From Aquabacterium lacunae (lineage in GTDB: Bacteria; Pseudomonadota; Gammaproteobacteria; Burkholderiales; Burkholderiaceae_C), in assembly GCF_004310865.1 (NCBI RefSeq), contig NZ_SIXI01000004.1, positions 372,001-436,000 of the forward strand: 64,000 bases of DNA. Direction: 5' to 3'. The notes under the pieces were generated by a model, which saw only the letters and a program-made list of their open reading frames with translations, was not told the origin of the DNA and did not search any database. Positions 33,394-42,467 of the stretch are shown here, piece after piece. How positions within the stretch are numbered: the first letter of the stretch is position 1; each line of letters opens with the position of its first letter. A program made the translations under genes and the position numbers.

Positions 33394-34336
33394 CTCGAAC
33401 ACCAAGGGCCAGGCACACGTCAGCCTCATCGTGCCCACCTGGAATGCCGAACGTCACATTCCTGATCTGCTCAGGGCGTTGTCCAGCAGTCGCAGACCGC
33501 CTGATCAGGTGCTGTGGATTGATTCTTCCTCGGTCGACCAGACCGTCCCCCTTCTGAAGCGTCATGGTCAGAGGGTGCTGGTGATAAGGCAGGAAGAATT
33601 CGGGCACGGCTGCACACGCAACCTGGCGCTTGAACACTGCATGCCCACCGACATCGTGATCTACCTGACCCAGGATGCGGTTCCTCAGGGCACCGACTGG
33701 CTCTCACAACTGATCGCTCCCTTCGACGATGCCGCGGTGGCAGTGAGCTACGGACGGCAGACACCCAGACCGGACGCCCATTTGCTGGAACGCCACGCCA
33801 GACATTTCAACTACCCATCGCAAGGCCAGCGCAGCCAATGGAGTGACCTCGACCGACTCGGCATCAAGGGGGTGTTCTGCTCCAACTCGTTCGCGGCGTA
33901 CCGAGTGAGTGCCTTGCGCAGCATCGGCGGCTTTCCCGAGCAACTGCCCCTGGGAGAGGACATGGCCGCAGCGATTCGCCTGCTGGCGCAAGGCTGGGTT
34001 CGCGTCTACCAGGCAGAGGCCCAGGCCGTGCACAGCCACAATCACCCGCTGCCTGTAGAGTTTCGACGCTATTTCGACATTGGGGCGCTGCTCGCGATGG
34101 ACCCGGCGCTGCAACGCGCTCACCTCGCCGCGTCGGGTGAAGGCCTTCGGTACGTGCTCACTGAATGGCGGGCTGCCTGGCAAGCACGATCTGCCAGCAC
34201 GCTGTGTCAGATTCCACTGCGCGCCATCGCCAAACTCGGCGGGTTTCACCTGGGACGAAGGTTCCGCCATCTGCCGCCGTCTTGGTTGCCCTGGTTGGGC
34301 TTGCACCGCCAGTTCTGGAGACAGGCATGCAAGTGA
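33383..34336 (+). CDS. glycosyltransferase family 2
   Basis: 317 residues, GT-A fold. VSLIVPTWNAERHIPDLLRA and QVLWIDSSSVDQTV form the nucleotide-sugar site; YLTQDAVPQGTDWLSQLIAP contains the DxD-like metal site (TQDAVP); GEDMAAAIRLLAQGW the base region. Resembles rhamnosyltransferases, fitting the deoxysugar enzymes here, but the donor cannot be told from sequence. Start 33383 has GGAGGG 5 bases upstream and overlaps the preceding stop. Confidence 0.85.
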   Translation: MHSDSNTKGQAHVSLIVPTWNAERHIPDLLRALSSSRRPPDQVLWIDSSSVDQTVPLLKRHGQRVLVIRQEEFGHGCTRNLALEHCMPTDIVIYLTQDAVPQGTDWLSQLIAPFDDAAVAVSYGRQTPRPDAHLLERHARHFNYPSQGQRSQWSDLDRLGIKGVFCSNSFAAYRVSALRSIGGFPEQLPLGEDMAAAIRLLAQGWVRVYQAEAQAVHSHNHPLPVEFRRYFDIGALLAMDPALQRAHLAASGEGLRYVLTEWRAAWQARSASTLCQIPLRAIAKLGGFHLGRRFRHLPPSWLPWLGLHRQFWRQACK

Positions 34337-35166
34337 CGGTGGTGGGCACTCACAGCATGATCGCGCAAGCGCTCAGCACCTTGCCGGCCACAGCCGGGTG
34401 GCGTTGGCTGACACATGCGCAAGCCGCTGATCCAGTCGAGACTTTCGACAACACCGATGTGGTGCTGAACTGTGCATTCGCGCCAGCCCTGCGCACGGGC
34501 GCCTTGGACCCCGCCGATGACATCGACATGAAGCTGGCGCTTCGCTTGATGCCACACCCTCGCGCTCACCTGATCACCCTGAGCACCCGCATGGTCTATG
34601 GCCTGTCCGTGGATGGCACCCCGTGGCGAGAGTCGATGCCTTGCAACCCTCACACCCCTTATGGGCGCAACAAGCTCCAAATCGAAGCACAACTCCACTC
34701 CCTGCTGGGCCCACGCCTGACCGTGCTTCGACTGAGCAATGTGTTCGGCCTGGAGCTGGCCAACGGTCGCCGCAGTTTCATGGCCCAGGCCCAACAGGCG
34801 CTGCTGTCACGCGGCTGCATCTCGCTTGACGTCAGTCCCTTCGTGGCGCGTGACTTCATTCCGCTCGATCACCTGGCCGCATCACTGCTGAAGGTCATCC
34901 ACGGGGTCCAGCCAGGCTGCTACAACCTGGGGGCCGGGGTGGCAGTGCCCGTCGGCCGTGTCATGCAGCGGCTCACCATGGGCCTGGGTCGTGGTCAGAT
35001 GCTGGTCACCGACTGGCGCGAACACGACCCCTTCGCGCTGGACATCGGCCGAGCTGTCCAGACCTTCAGCATCAGGCCACTGTCAGCCGACGAAGTACTG
35101 GCTGCTTGCGACACCTTGGGCGCCACATTGCGCGAACGATCGGAGGCCATGTCATGCAGCACCTGA
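34327..35166 (+). CDS. NAD-dependent epimerase/dehydratase family protein (RmlD-like)
   Basis: 279 residues, atypical SDR. The N-terminal nucleotide site VVGTHSMIAQALST is degenerate compared with GxxGxxG. STRMVYG and YGRNKLQIEAQL supply the Ser and Tyr/Lys of the active site; DFIPLDHLAASLLKVI is the C-terminal substrate region. It resembles dTDP-4-dehydrorhamnose reductases and may reduce the keto sugar made by the upstream dehydratase. The start overlaps the preceding gene by 10 bases and has GGAG 8 bases upstream. Confidence 0.75.
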   Translation: MQVTVVGTHSMIAQALSTLPATAGWRWLTHAQAADPVETFDNTDVVLNCAFAPALRTGALDPADDIDMKLALRLMPHPRAHLITLSTRMVYGLSVDGTPWRESMPCNPHTPYGRNKLQIEAQLHSLLGPRLTVLRLSNVFGLELANGRRSFMAQAQQALLSRGCISLDVSPFVARDFIPLDHLAASLLKVIHGVQPGCYNLGAGVAVPVGRVMQRLTMGLGRGQMLVTDWREHDPFALDIGRAVQTFSIRPLSADEVLAACDTLGATLRERSEAMSCST

Positions 35167-36122
35167 CCATCTCCATCGTCAATTACAAGACGCCAGCGTT
35201 GGTGATCCGCGCAATCGATTCGATCAAACGCCACCCGCCGCAACGCGCCACGGTGTCGGTACAGGTGGTTGACAACGGATCAGCAGATGGCAGCCTGACA
35301 CTGATCGGCCAGGCACACCCCGACGTGACGCTCATCGATGCCGGCGGCAATCTGGGCTTTGCGGCTGGCAACAACCTGGTCTTGCGCTCGCTGTCCGCAG
35401 GGCATGCCCTGCTGTTGAACAGCGACGCCGAAGTCGAAGCCGGCACACTGGATGCTTTGCTGGCTGCATTGGATGACGACACCCTAGCAGGTGCCGTCAG
35501 TGCCCGGGTGGTCAATGCCGATGATGGCGCCGATCAAGACTACCCCAGCCACTTTCCAAGCCTGGGTCAGATGCTCAAACGCGCACTGCTTGGGCCCGAC
35601 TTTCCTGCCAGTGGCGAGACTTGCCCGGTGCCCATGGAAAGGCTGCATGGCGCCTGCATGCTGATCCGTGATCGGGCCCTGATGGCCGTGGGCTGCCTGG
35701 ACGAAGGCTTCTTCATGTACGACGAAGATGTGGACTGGTGCCTGAGGGCGCGTCATGCAGGCTGGCGCCTCCTGCTGGTGCCAAAGGCCCGCGTGCTTCA
35801 CCGAGGCGGTGCATCGTCGGGCAGATCGCCACATGGTGCTCGCGCCAGGCTGGAGGCGTCGCCCACGGCACTGCGCATGCGCTTTGAACTGCGTCGCAGC
35901 CGCTACCTGCTGTATCGCAAGCACCGCACGGCTGTCGAGATCCTGGCCTTGAAGCTGCTGACGGATCTGACCTTGCTGGCGCACAGTTTGCGTGTGCTGA
36001 CCACCGCAGCGACCGATCCCTCGGGCCGAGGAGCGGCCATGGCCATGGTGCGGACCGATCTGCGGATCATGGGACTGAACCCTTTTGATCTGAATGCTGG
36101 TGCGCGGAGAACGCCATCATGA
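35154..36122 (+). CDS. glycosyltransferase family 2
   Basis: 322 residues. TISIVNYKTPALVIRAIDSI, VVDNGSADGSLTLIG, DAGGNLGFAAGNNLVLR and LLLNSDAEVEAGTLDALL are the hallmarks of rhamnosyltransferase-type GT2 enzymes (WbbL-like), with the DxD-like motif in NSDAEV. FFMYDEDVDWCLRARHAGWR is the acceptor-side motif. A C-terminal helical tail continues about 60 residues. Starts inside the end of the previous gene (13-base overlap). Confidence 0.88.
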   Translation: MQHLTISIVNYKTPALVIRAIDSIKRHPPQRATVSVQVVDNGSADGSLTLIGQAHPDVTLIDAGGNLGFAAGNNLVLRSLSAGHALLLNSDAEVEAGTLDALLAALDDDTLAGAVSARVVNADDGADQDYPSHFPSLGQMLKRALLGPDFPASGETCPVPMERLHGACMLIRDRALMAVGCLDEGFFMYDEDVDWCLRARHAGWRLLLVPKARVLHRGGASSGRSPHGARARLEASPTALRMRFELRRSRYLLYRKHRTAVEILALKLLTDLTLLAHSLRVLTTAATDPSGRGAAMAMVRTDLRIMGLNPFDLNAGARRTPS

Positions 36123-37564
36123 GCCCTGTACTGGCCGTCTCCACAGGCTTGCTGATGGCCATGCTGATCGTGTGGTGGCCCTGGGCTGGCGTGGCGGCGC
36201 CCGTGGTGCTTTGCGCACTGCTGCTGGTGTGCCGGCACCCCTTGTGGATGTTGCCGGTGTGGTTCATCTCCCTGGGCATCCCCGTGCAGAAGAGCCTGGC
36301 CGGCCTGCCGTTGACCCTGAGCGACGCTCTGCTGGTGGGGTGGTGGATGCTGCTCCCCTTCCTGAAATGGCCTGGCAGCGAACGCGCTCAACCCAGCAGA
36401 TGGCGACTGCCCGACATCACCCGCGCCATGCTTCCATTTCTGGTGGCTGCCGCGTTGTCCCAGTGGGGATCGATCAATCCGTCAGCAAGCTTCAAACAAC
36501 TGTTGCGCCTTGTTGAATGGTTTGTGCTGTTGCCATGGGTGCTGACCAGCTTGCGCTGGGACCTTCAAACCCGTCGCTTTGCTGCGCTGGTGCTGATGGT
36601 GGCGCCTTGCGCCTTCGCGCTGGACGGCGTGGTCGAGTACATCACCCACGGTCGGTCAGTCAGCGGCATGCTGGGCATCGGAGTGCCTGTCCCGGAGGGA
36701 ACACAGACCATCCGGCACACCTTCGATGTCTCGGGGCGTGCTGGGAGCACCTTCGGCGGCGCACAGGGCTTGGCCATGTTCCTGGCCATGTCGGGCAGTG
36801 TGGCTTGGGCCCATTGCCTGCGCCCCACCGCGTCATGGCATCGCCCTCTGGCGCTGCTGAGCCTGCTGGTGAGTGCGGCTGGGTTGGCCGTTTCGCAATC
36901 ACGGGGGGGCATGCTAGGAGCGGCGGTCATGCTGACTGTGATCGCGCTGTCTTGCCATGCCGGTCTGCGACGTGGCAGCCGTTGGGGCCTGCTGCTGGTC
37001 GCACTGGCTGCGTGGCTGGGGCTTTCGCTTTGGCCGCAATGGGACGGCAGCGTAGAGGGCCTCGTGCCCGGTCGTCCGGAGGCGGTACTTGATCGCCTCA
37101 TCATCTGGGGCAAAGCCCTCCAGGTGGCCAGCGAATCGCCGTGGTTCGGGGTGGGGCTGAGCAACTTCCGTGACGCCTTCTATGGCCAGGAACCATGGCT
37201 GCATGTGCCGCTGGGCTACGCATCGACCCATGCGCACAACACGTACCTCGAGATCCTGGCCGATACGGGTGGCGTCGGTCTGGCGTGCTACCTGCTTTTT
37301 CTGTTCTGGATGGGTCGTGGCCTGTGGCTGCGCTGGCAGGCACGGGGTGACACCTTCACCCTCGCCGCCCTGGGCGCCCTGGGCGCCTACCTGGTGTTCG
37401 CTACGGTCGACATGCTGCTGCTGCAGAACATGCACATGCTGCTGGTGACCCTGCTGACCTTGGGTCTCAACCAGGAGGATGGGCGGCGCCTGGGCATGGG
37501 ACGTGAGTCCAAGCACCACAGGGTGCCCGGCAGCGTGTACACAACAGGAGGACGATGGGCATGA
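36119..37564 (+). CDS. O-antigen ligase/polymerase family membrane protein (Wzy-like)
   Basis: 481 residues with about 10-12 transmembrane helices. The long periplasmic loop holds the family pattern, with Arg in RPEAVLDRLIIWGKALQ and THAHNTYLEILADTGGVGL. In Wzx/Wzy clusters this protein joins repeat units in the periplasm; being the only such protein here, it is the likely polymerase. Four-base overlap (ATGA) with the preceding gene and again with the next gene. Confidence 0.85.
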   Translation: MSPVLAVSTGLLMAMLIVWWPWAGVAAPVVLCALLLVCRHPLWMLPVWFISLGIPVQKSLAGLPLTLSDALLVGWWMLLPFLKWPGSERAQPSRWRLPDITRAMLPFLVAAALSQWGSINPSASFKQLLRLVEWFVLLPWVLTSLRWDLQTRRFAALVLMVAPCAFALDGVVEYITHGRSVSGMLGIGVPVPEGTQTIRHTFDVSGRAGSTFGGAQGLAMFLAMSGSVAWAHCLRPTASWHRPLALLSLLVSAAGLAVSQSRGGMLGAAVMLTVIALSCHAGLRRGSRWGLLLVALAAWLGLSLWPQWDGSVEGLVPGRPEAVLDRLIIWGKALQVASESPWFGVGLSNFRDAFYGQEPWLHVPLGYASTHAHNTYLEILADTGGVGLACYLLFLFWMGRGLWLRWQARGDTFTLAALGALGAYLVFATVDMLLLQNMHMLLVTLLTLGLNQEDGRRLGMGRESKHHRVPGSVYTTGGRWA

Positions 37565-38775
37565 AGGTGATGATGCTGGTCGAAAGCCTGACCCTGGGAG
37601 GGCTCCCCAACCATGTGCTGACTGTCAGCCGCGCCTTGCAGGATGCGGGCGATGACATGGTCCTGGTTCACGCGACACCTGTGGTGCCCGACCATCTTGA
37701 AACCCATGGCCTGACGCTGGTGGACCTCAGCGGCCCATTGGCCAGCGGCCACGCTGACGTGCTCGTGGACGCCATGCAGGCCCTGCAGCCTGATGTGCTG
37801 CATGTGCACCTGTGCAGTCATCCCGCCTGGTTGGAAGCGATCACCCGCATGCCGCAACCCAAGGTCAGGTCGTTCCACGACTACACCTCCATGTGCCTGC
37901 GCATGGGACGTCGCCGCTACCCTGGAGACCGCTGCCACCGACCACTGGGCGCCAGTTGTCTGATGTTCGGTTGCTGGCTGGGTGCGCCCGAGCAAGGTGA
38001 ACTGTTGCCACGCCTGATCCCGGTACGACAGAAGCTGGCGGAGGCCCGCCAGTACCGCGACTTTGATGCGGCCGTGGTGGGCAGTCAGCACATGCTGCGC
38101 ATGCTGAAGGTCAATGGCTACCAGGACACGCAATGTCATCTCATCCCGTACTTCAATCGATTTGATGCCACTGCTCGGGTCGATGACGCAGCCCTGCCAC
38201 ACCGCCCCGGTCGCCCGGGCAGCGACCGCCCTGTGGAGATGCTGTTCACGGGGCAGGCGATTGCCGGCAAGGGCCTGCTCGTGCTGTTGGACGCCTTGAG
38301 AGACCTGCCTGGCACCTGGCGATTCACGGCCGTGACGGCGGGGCCCCAGCTCAATCTGGCAAGGGACAAAGCTGCCCAGCTGACGATGACCGATCGTGTT
38401 CGTTTCCTGGACTGGCTGCCGCAAAGCCAGCTGGCCGAGCTCTACAGCCAATCAGACCTGCTGGTGGTGCCCTCCGTATGGGACGACCCGGGGCCCCTTG
38501 TCGGCCTGGAAGCCATGTCGCACGGAACACCCGTGGTGGCCTTTCCTGTTGGCGGGTTGACCGACTATGTGCGCAATGGTCAGACCGGCTGGCTGGCTGA
38601 ACAGGTCAGTGTCACAGCACTGCAGGGAGCGCTCATGCGGGCCATGGCCGACCTGACAGAGCCCGAGAGGTGGCGCCATCGCGCCCGTCAGCATGTGGCA
38701 AAGCACCACAGCAAACATGTGCACATCGACAGCCTGCGCCGACTCCATCAACAGCTTCTGGAGGTGACCCCATGA
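37561..38775 (+). CDS. glycosyltransferase family 4
   Basis: 404 residues, GT-B fold. VESLTLGGLPNHVLTVSRAL is the N-terminal acceptor side; LLVVPSVWDDPGPLVGLEAM and SHGTPVVAFPVGG carry the E(x7)E nucleotide-sugar motif. A CHRPLGASCLMFGCW stretch has three cysteines of unknown purpose. ATG 37561 overlaps the polymerase stop (ATGA) and is 9 bases after AGGAGG; the ATG at 37555 is too close. Confidence 0.9.
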   Translation: MKVMMLVESLTLGGLPNHVLTVSRALQDAGDDMVLVHATPVVPDHLETHGLTLVDLSGPLASGHADVLVDAMQALQPDVLHVHLCSHPAWLEAITRMPQPKVRSFHDYTSMCLRMGRRRYPGDRCHRPLGASCLMFGCWLGAPEQGELLPRLIPVRQKLAEARQYRDFDAAVVGSQHMLRMLKVNGYQDTQCHLIPYFNRFDATARVDDAALPHRPGRPGSDRPVEMLFTGQAIAGKGLLVLLDALRDLPGTWRFTAVTAGPQLNLARDKAAQLTMTDRVRFLDWLPQSQLAELYSQSDLLVVPSVWDDPGPLVGLEAMSHGTPVVAFPVGGLTDYVRNGQTGWLAEQVSVTALQGALMRAMADLTEPERWRHRARQHVAKHHSKHVHIDSLRRLHQQLLEVTP

Positions 38776-39920
38776 AGGCGTTGTCCACCACACTGCCTTG
38801 GCTGGTCTTGAGCCAACGCCTGCAGGCTGCATCCTCTGTCCACCGAGACGAATTGCTGTCTGTGCAAAGACTTCGTGGCCTGGCGGTCCTCATGGTGCTG
38901 ATCGTCCACATCGAAGACATCGCGATGAAGATGCCCGGCTGGGGGAACGTGCACGGAACGTACGCTCGGGCGTTCGGCTATTCAGCGCCAGACCTCTTCT
39001 TCGTGATCAGCGGCTTCATCATGAGCCACATCACCTTCAGTCAGCCGTTCGAGCCTCGTCGCTGGCTGCTCAGCCGCTTCATCCGCATCTACCCGCTTTT
39101 CTTTCTGTTTTGCCTTCTGGCCACCGTTCTGTGGCTGATCAATCCGGCAATGACCATGGGCAGCGGCAACCACACCTGGTCATCGGTGCTGTTGTCATGG
39201 CTGGCCTGGCCCCAGGCGGGCCTGCCATTGCTGTTCATTGGCTGGACGCTCGAGCACGAAATCGTTTTCTACGCCACCGTGTTCTTCACCGCCAGCGTAC
39301 TGGGCCGCGAGCGTCTGCTGCCCGTCATGCTCACCCTCAGCGCACTGGCCGCTGTGCGTTGGTGGTGGACCCATCAAGGCGGCGCGCCCTGGTGGGACTG
39401 GCACCTCACTTCGCTGTTCATCTGGCAATTCACTCTGGGTGTCCTCGTGCATCACACCCTCGATCGGCTGGCCCGCTGGCCTGCGTGGGCATGGTGCGTG
39501 CTGGCCGTGCTGTGCGGCGCTTCGGCTGTGCTGTGGGCGCATCCAGGCGCCATCAATGAAGAACATCCGGTGAGGGTGATCACCTTCGGCCTGACTTATG
39601 CGTGCGTGCTCATTGCATGGCTGGTCCATGAACGCAAACAGCGCCTGCAGGGCACTTTTCGAGCTCAACGGGATGCCTGGGTCTGGGCTGGCGATGCATC
39701 CTATTCGCTGTACCTGACCCACCCCTTCGTTCTGGCCACTGTCGGCAAGGCCTTGGCATTGATGCACCTCGCGCCTTGGGCCCAGTGGCTGTGTGTGCTG
39801 GTGGTCACGGGACTGGTGCTGTCAACCGGCATGCTGGTCCATCTTCTGCTTGAGCGTCCGATCATCGACTTCGGCCGTCGCTTGACCCGCAGGCCCATCC
39901 AACGCGCACAGACACCATGA
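38772..39920 (+). CDS. acyltransferase family 3 membrane protein
   Basis: 382 residues with about ten transmembrane helices. Family marks: RLRGLAVLMVLIVHIEDIAM with the essential His, FFVISGFIMSHITF, and the Arg in RFIRIYPLFF. Such proteins acetylate or otherwise acylate sugars of surface polysaccharides from the membrane. Starts in a four-base overlap with the glycosyltransferase gene. Acyl donor and target are not known. Confidence 0.9.
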   Translation: MKALSTTLPWLVLSQRLQAASSVHRDELLSVQRLRGLAVLMVLIVHIEDIAMKMPGWGNVHGTYARAFGYSAPDLFFVISGFIMSHITFSQPFEPRRWLLSRFIRIYPLFFLFCLLATVLWLINPAMTMGSGNHTWSSVLLSWLAWPQAGLPLLFIGWTLEHEIVFYATVFFTASVLGRERLLPVMLTLSALAAVRWWWTHQGGAPWWDWHLTSLFIWQFTLGVLVHHTLDRLARWPAWAWCVLAVLCGASAVLWAHPGAINEEHPVRVITFGLTYACVLIAWLVHERKQRLQGTFRAQRDAWVWAGDASYSLYLTHPFVLATVGKALALMHLAPWAQWLCVLVVTGLVLSTGMLVHLLLERPIIDFGRRLTRRPIQRAQTP

Positions 39921-40537
39921 GTGCATTGCCACACCCCCGGCTGCAGCCCCGGATCGAACCTCCCGTCCCGGCGACGGCTGCAGGTGAACTCGATGGCCCT
40001 CTGCAAGGGCTGGCTGCACAGCTCCTGCGTCAGTGCACGGCGTCGTCATCGCCCCACCTCATGCTGGTGGGGGTCGATGCAGGCGCTGGCTGCAGCACCG
40101 TGGCAGCTCATGCCACCCGGCAGCTGGCCCCAGGGCATGGCGGTGCCACCTGGGTCCGCGTGGATGACACTGCAACTGCAGACTTTGATCCGCAAGTGCC
40201 GCCGCACGCAGACACCCAAGGCGTTCGCCGCACCCGCATGCGGATTGCAGATTGCATGGCCCTTTTCCGGAGTCCGCAGGGGGGCATGCCCCCCCGCTGG
40301 TTGCAGGCAGAACCGCTGGTTCTTTGGGATCTGCCTCCCATCAGCCGATCCCCCGCTGCGTTGTTGATGGCGCCGCACAGCCAGGGCGTGATCCTTGTGG
40401 CCCGGGCCGGCCACACACGCAAAGCAGTGCTCCGCCACACAGCCCGACAGTTCGAACAGGCTGGCACCCAAGTCCTGGGTGTCGTGCTGAATCGAACGCA
40501 CAACTGGATTCCCGAATGGCTTTACCGATTGATCTGA
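39917..40537 (+). CDS. CpsD/CapB-like tyrosine-kinase-family protein with broken P-loop
   Basis: 206 residues. It looks like the cytoplasmic BY-kinase that partners chain-length proteins: LMLVGVDAGAGCSTVAAHAT at about 48-67 is where Walker A belongs, LVLWDLPPIS matches Walker A' with its Asp, and VILVARAGHTRKAVLRHTA and VLGVVLNRTHNW are typical. But the Walker A Lys is Cys (GAGCST instead of GEGKST) and the C-terminus lacks a tyrosine cluster. It should not phosphorylate in the normal way. ATGA overlap with the acyltransferase gene; the next gene starts at its stop. Probably a non-catalytic partner of the polysaccharide co-polymerase. Confidence 0.75.
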   Translation: MSALPHPRLQPRIEPPVPATAAGELDGPLQGLAAQLLRQCTASSSPHLMLVGVDAGAGCSTVAAHATRQLAPGHGGATWVRVDDTATADFDPQVPPHADTQGVRRTRMRIADCMALFRSPQGGMPPRWLQAEPLVLWDLPPISRSPAALLMAPHSQGVILVARAGHTRKAVLRHTARQFEQAGTQVLGVVLNRTHNWIPEWLYRLI

Positions 40538-41292
40538 TGCGACAGCAACACCGAAACACTCGACGGCTGCCCCTGGTGCGGTGGTGTACAGCCTTGGCTG
40601 CCCTGTGGATGTCTGGGTGCACGACCGTGTATGTGGCCGAACTGCCTGGCGCTGAAGGTCTGCCGCTGGGAGACACGCCAGGCGCCTTGCTGCCCGCCTA
40701 TCGCCTGCAACCTGGCGACGATCTGGACGTGAAGTTCGCCTACACCAGCGAGCTCAATGAAAGCCAGAAGATCCGACCCGACGGGTTCATCACCCTGCAA
40801 TTGATCGATGACGTGAAGGCCGCGGGCCTGACCCCGCTGGAACTCGACGCAGATCTGACACAACGGCTTTCTGCCAAGGTGAAAAATCCCACACTTTCGG
40901 TCATTGTTCGTTCATTCGCCGGCCACCGAGCGTACGTCGGCGGCGAAGTTGGCACCCCGCAGGTGGTGCCACTGGATGGCGGGATCACCGCTCTGCAGGC
41001 CATCCAGCGCGCGGGCGGCCAGCGTGCTGCTGCCCAGATGGAATCGGTGATCCTGATCCGCAAGGGCCCTGAAGGGCAACCCATGCCCTACCGACTGAAC
41101 CTGACCGAAGACGCACTCGCTGAAGGCAAGCCAGACACACGGGTGGCACTGATGCCGTCGGATGTGATCTACCTGCCCCGCACGCGGGTGGCCAACGCCA
41201 ACCGGTTCGTGCAGCAATACATCACTGACTTGCTGTTGCTGCGCGGTGTGAACTTCGGCTTCAACGTCAACCAGGAACACCTGAAGGACTGA
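40537..41292 (+). CDS. outer-membrane polysaccharide export lipoprotein (Wza-like)
   Basis: 251 residues. Lipoprotein signal with lipobox WMSGC. A polysaccharide-export domain (PAYRLQPGDDLDVKFAYTSE) is followed by one SLBB-like region (AYVGGEVGTPQVVPLDGG). Shorter than E. coli Wza (about 380), lacking the extra domains and probably the terminal barrel helix, so it may work with another outer-membrane component. ATG at 40537 overlaps the preceding stop (TGATG); an ATG 21 bases earlier is less likely. Confidence 0.88.
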   Translation: MRQQHRNTRRLPLVRWCTALAALWMSGCTTVYVAELPGAEGLPLGDTPGALLPAYRLQPGDDLDVKFAYTSELNESQKIRPDGFITLQLIDDVKAAGLTPLELDADLTQRLSAKVKNPTLSVIVRSFAGHRAYVGGEVGTPQVVPLDGGITALQAIQRAGGQRAAAQMESVILIRKGPEGQPMPYRLNLTEDALAEGKPDTRVALMPSDVIYLPRTRVANANRFVQQYITDLLLLRGVNFGFNVNQEHLKD

Positions 41293-41294
41293 GC

Positions 41295-42467
41295 ATGCGT
41301 GTGAGCAGGGTGCTGTGCTGGCTGGTGCTGGGGTTGAGCCTGTGGCAGGCCCAGGCTGCCGCATCAGCAGGTCGCATGCCTGCCTTGGGCATCAATGTGC
41401 TCTGGGGGCCGGGAGACGACGCCACACTGCAGCAACGATTTCAGAAGGTACGGCGACTCGGTCTGCAGGAAGTTCGGATCGACTGGGAATGGCGCATCGT
41501 CGAGAAGCAAAAGGGCAAGTACGACTGGCGCGCCCTGGATCGTCTGGTCAACACAGCACACAAGGAAGGGGTGCGGCTGCTGCCCATCGTGCACTACGCG
41601 CCTGCCTGGGCGCTGCCCGATCTGCACAAGGCCGACGACGTCTATGAATTGGCCCCCTCACCCGATCACCTGGGCGACTATGCCCGTTTCCTGAAGGCCT
41701 CCATTGAACGGTATGGGCCTCAGGGCAATGCACCCATCACGTGGACACCGATCACACACTGGCAGGTGTGGAACGAGCCCAACGTCAAGATGTTTTGGGG
41801 GCCCAAGCCGGACGCGAGGGCATTCACGGCCTTGTACAAGGTTGTCCACGAACACCTTCGCCCCGTGCGGGCGCGCATCCAGCTGGTGCACGCCGGCCTG
41901 GCCAAACCCGACATCGAGTTCATGTGGCAGTTGTGGGAGGCGAACCCTGCACATGGCGAGACCTTCGACGTGATGGCTGTACACAGCTACCTGTTTCACT
42001 GGTGGGACGGCATTCGAGAAGCGGAGGCCATGGACAAGGACGATCGAAAAGCCAGCGCCATGGGCTTTGTCGGCAGCATCGATGACCCGGGCTTCCTGGG
42101 CAAGGTGTTCAACATCCAGCTGTTCATGACATTGCGAAAATCGGGGGGCAAACCGATCTGGATCACCGAGATGGGCTACTTCGTGAGCAACAAGCGCCTG
42201 GGCGTTGACGAGGCTGGGCAAGCCCGCCGTCTTCAGCAGGATCTGAGCTTTGTGACGCAGCGCCTGACCGATCGCCCTTACGGCACAGGTGCACGCAGCA
42301 TCCCCACCGGCGTGCAACGCGTGTACTGGTTCGCCCTGGAAGACTACCCTTCACCCGATGGCATGGGCAGCTTCGGTGTCTACCGACCCGACGGCAGCCT
42401 GCGTCCTGCTGGGGATGCCCTTCGACGACTGACACAGCGCCCGCCCTCAGACAGGAGTCCCCCATGA
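41295..42467 (+). CDS. exported glycosyl hydrolase (clan A, GH39/GH5-like)
   Basis: 390 residues. Signal peptide (LCWLVLGLSLWQAQAAASAG). A TIM-barrel glycosidase with the acid/base Glu in HWQVWNEPNVKM (near 158) and the nucleophile Glu in PIWITEMGYFVSN (near 292). Also EVRIDWEWRIVEKQKGKYDW. Comparable in place to PslG-type enzymes within exopolysaccharide operons, which trim or release polymer. It follows the export lipoprotein gene by two bases and overlaps the next gene by four. Substrate is presumably the operon's own polymer. Confidence 0.85.
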   Translation: MRVSRVLCWLVLGLSLWQAQAAASAGRMPALGINVLWGPGDDATLQQRFQKVRRLGLQEVRIDWEWRIVEKQKGKYDWRALDRLVNTAHKEGVRLLPIVHYAPAWALPDLHKADDVYELAPSPDHLGDYARFLKASIERYGPQGNAPITWTPITHWQVWNEPNVKMFWGPKPDARAFTALYKVVHEHLRPVRARIQLVHAGLAKPDIEFMWQLWEANPAHGETFDVMAVHSYLFHWWDGIREAEAMDKDDRKASAMGFVGSIDDPGFLGKVFNIQLFMTLRKSGGKPIWITEMGYFVSNKRLGVDEAGQARRLQQDLSFVTQRLTDRPYGTGARSIPTGVQRVYWFALEDYPSPDGMGSFGVYRPDGSLRPAGDALRRLTQRPPSDRSPP

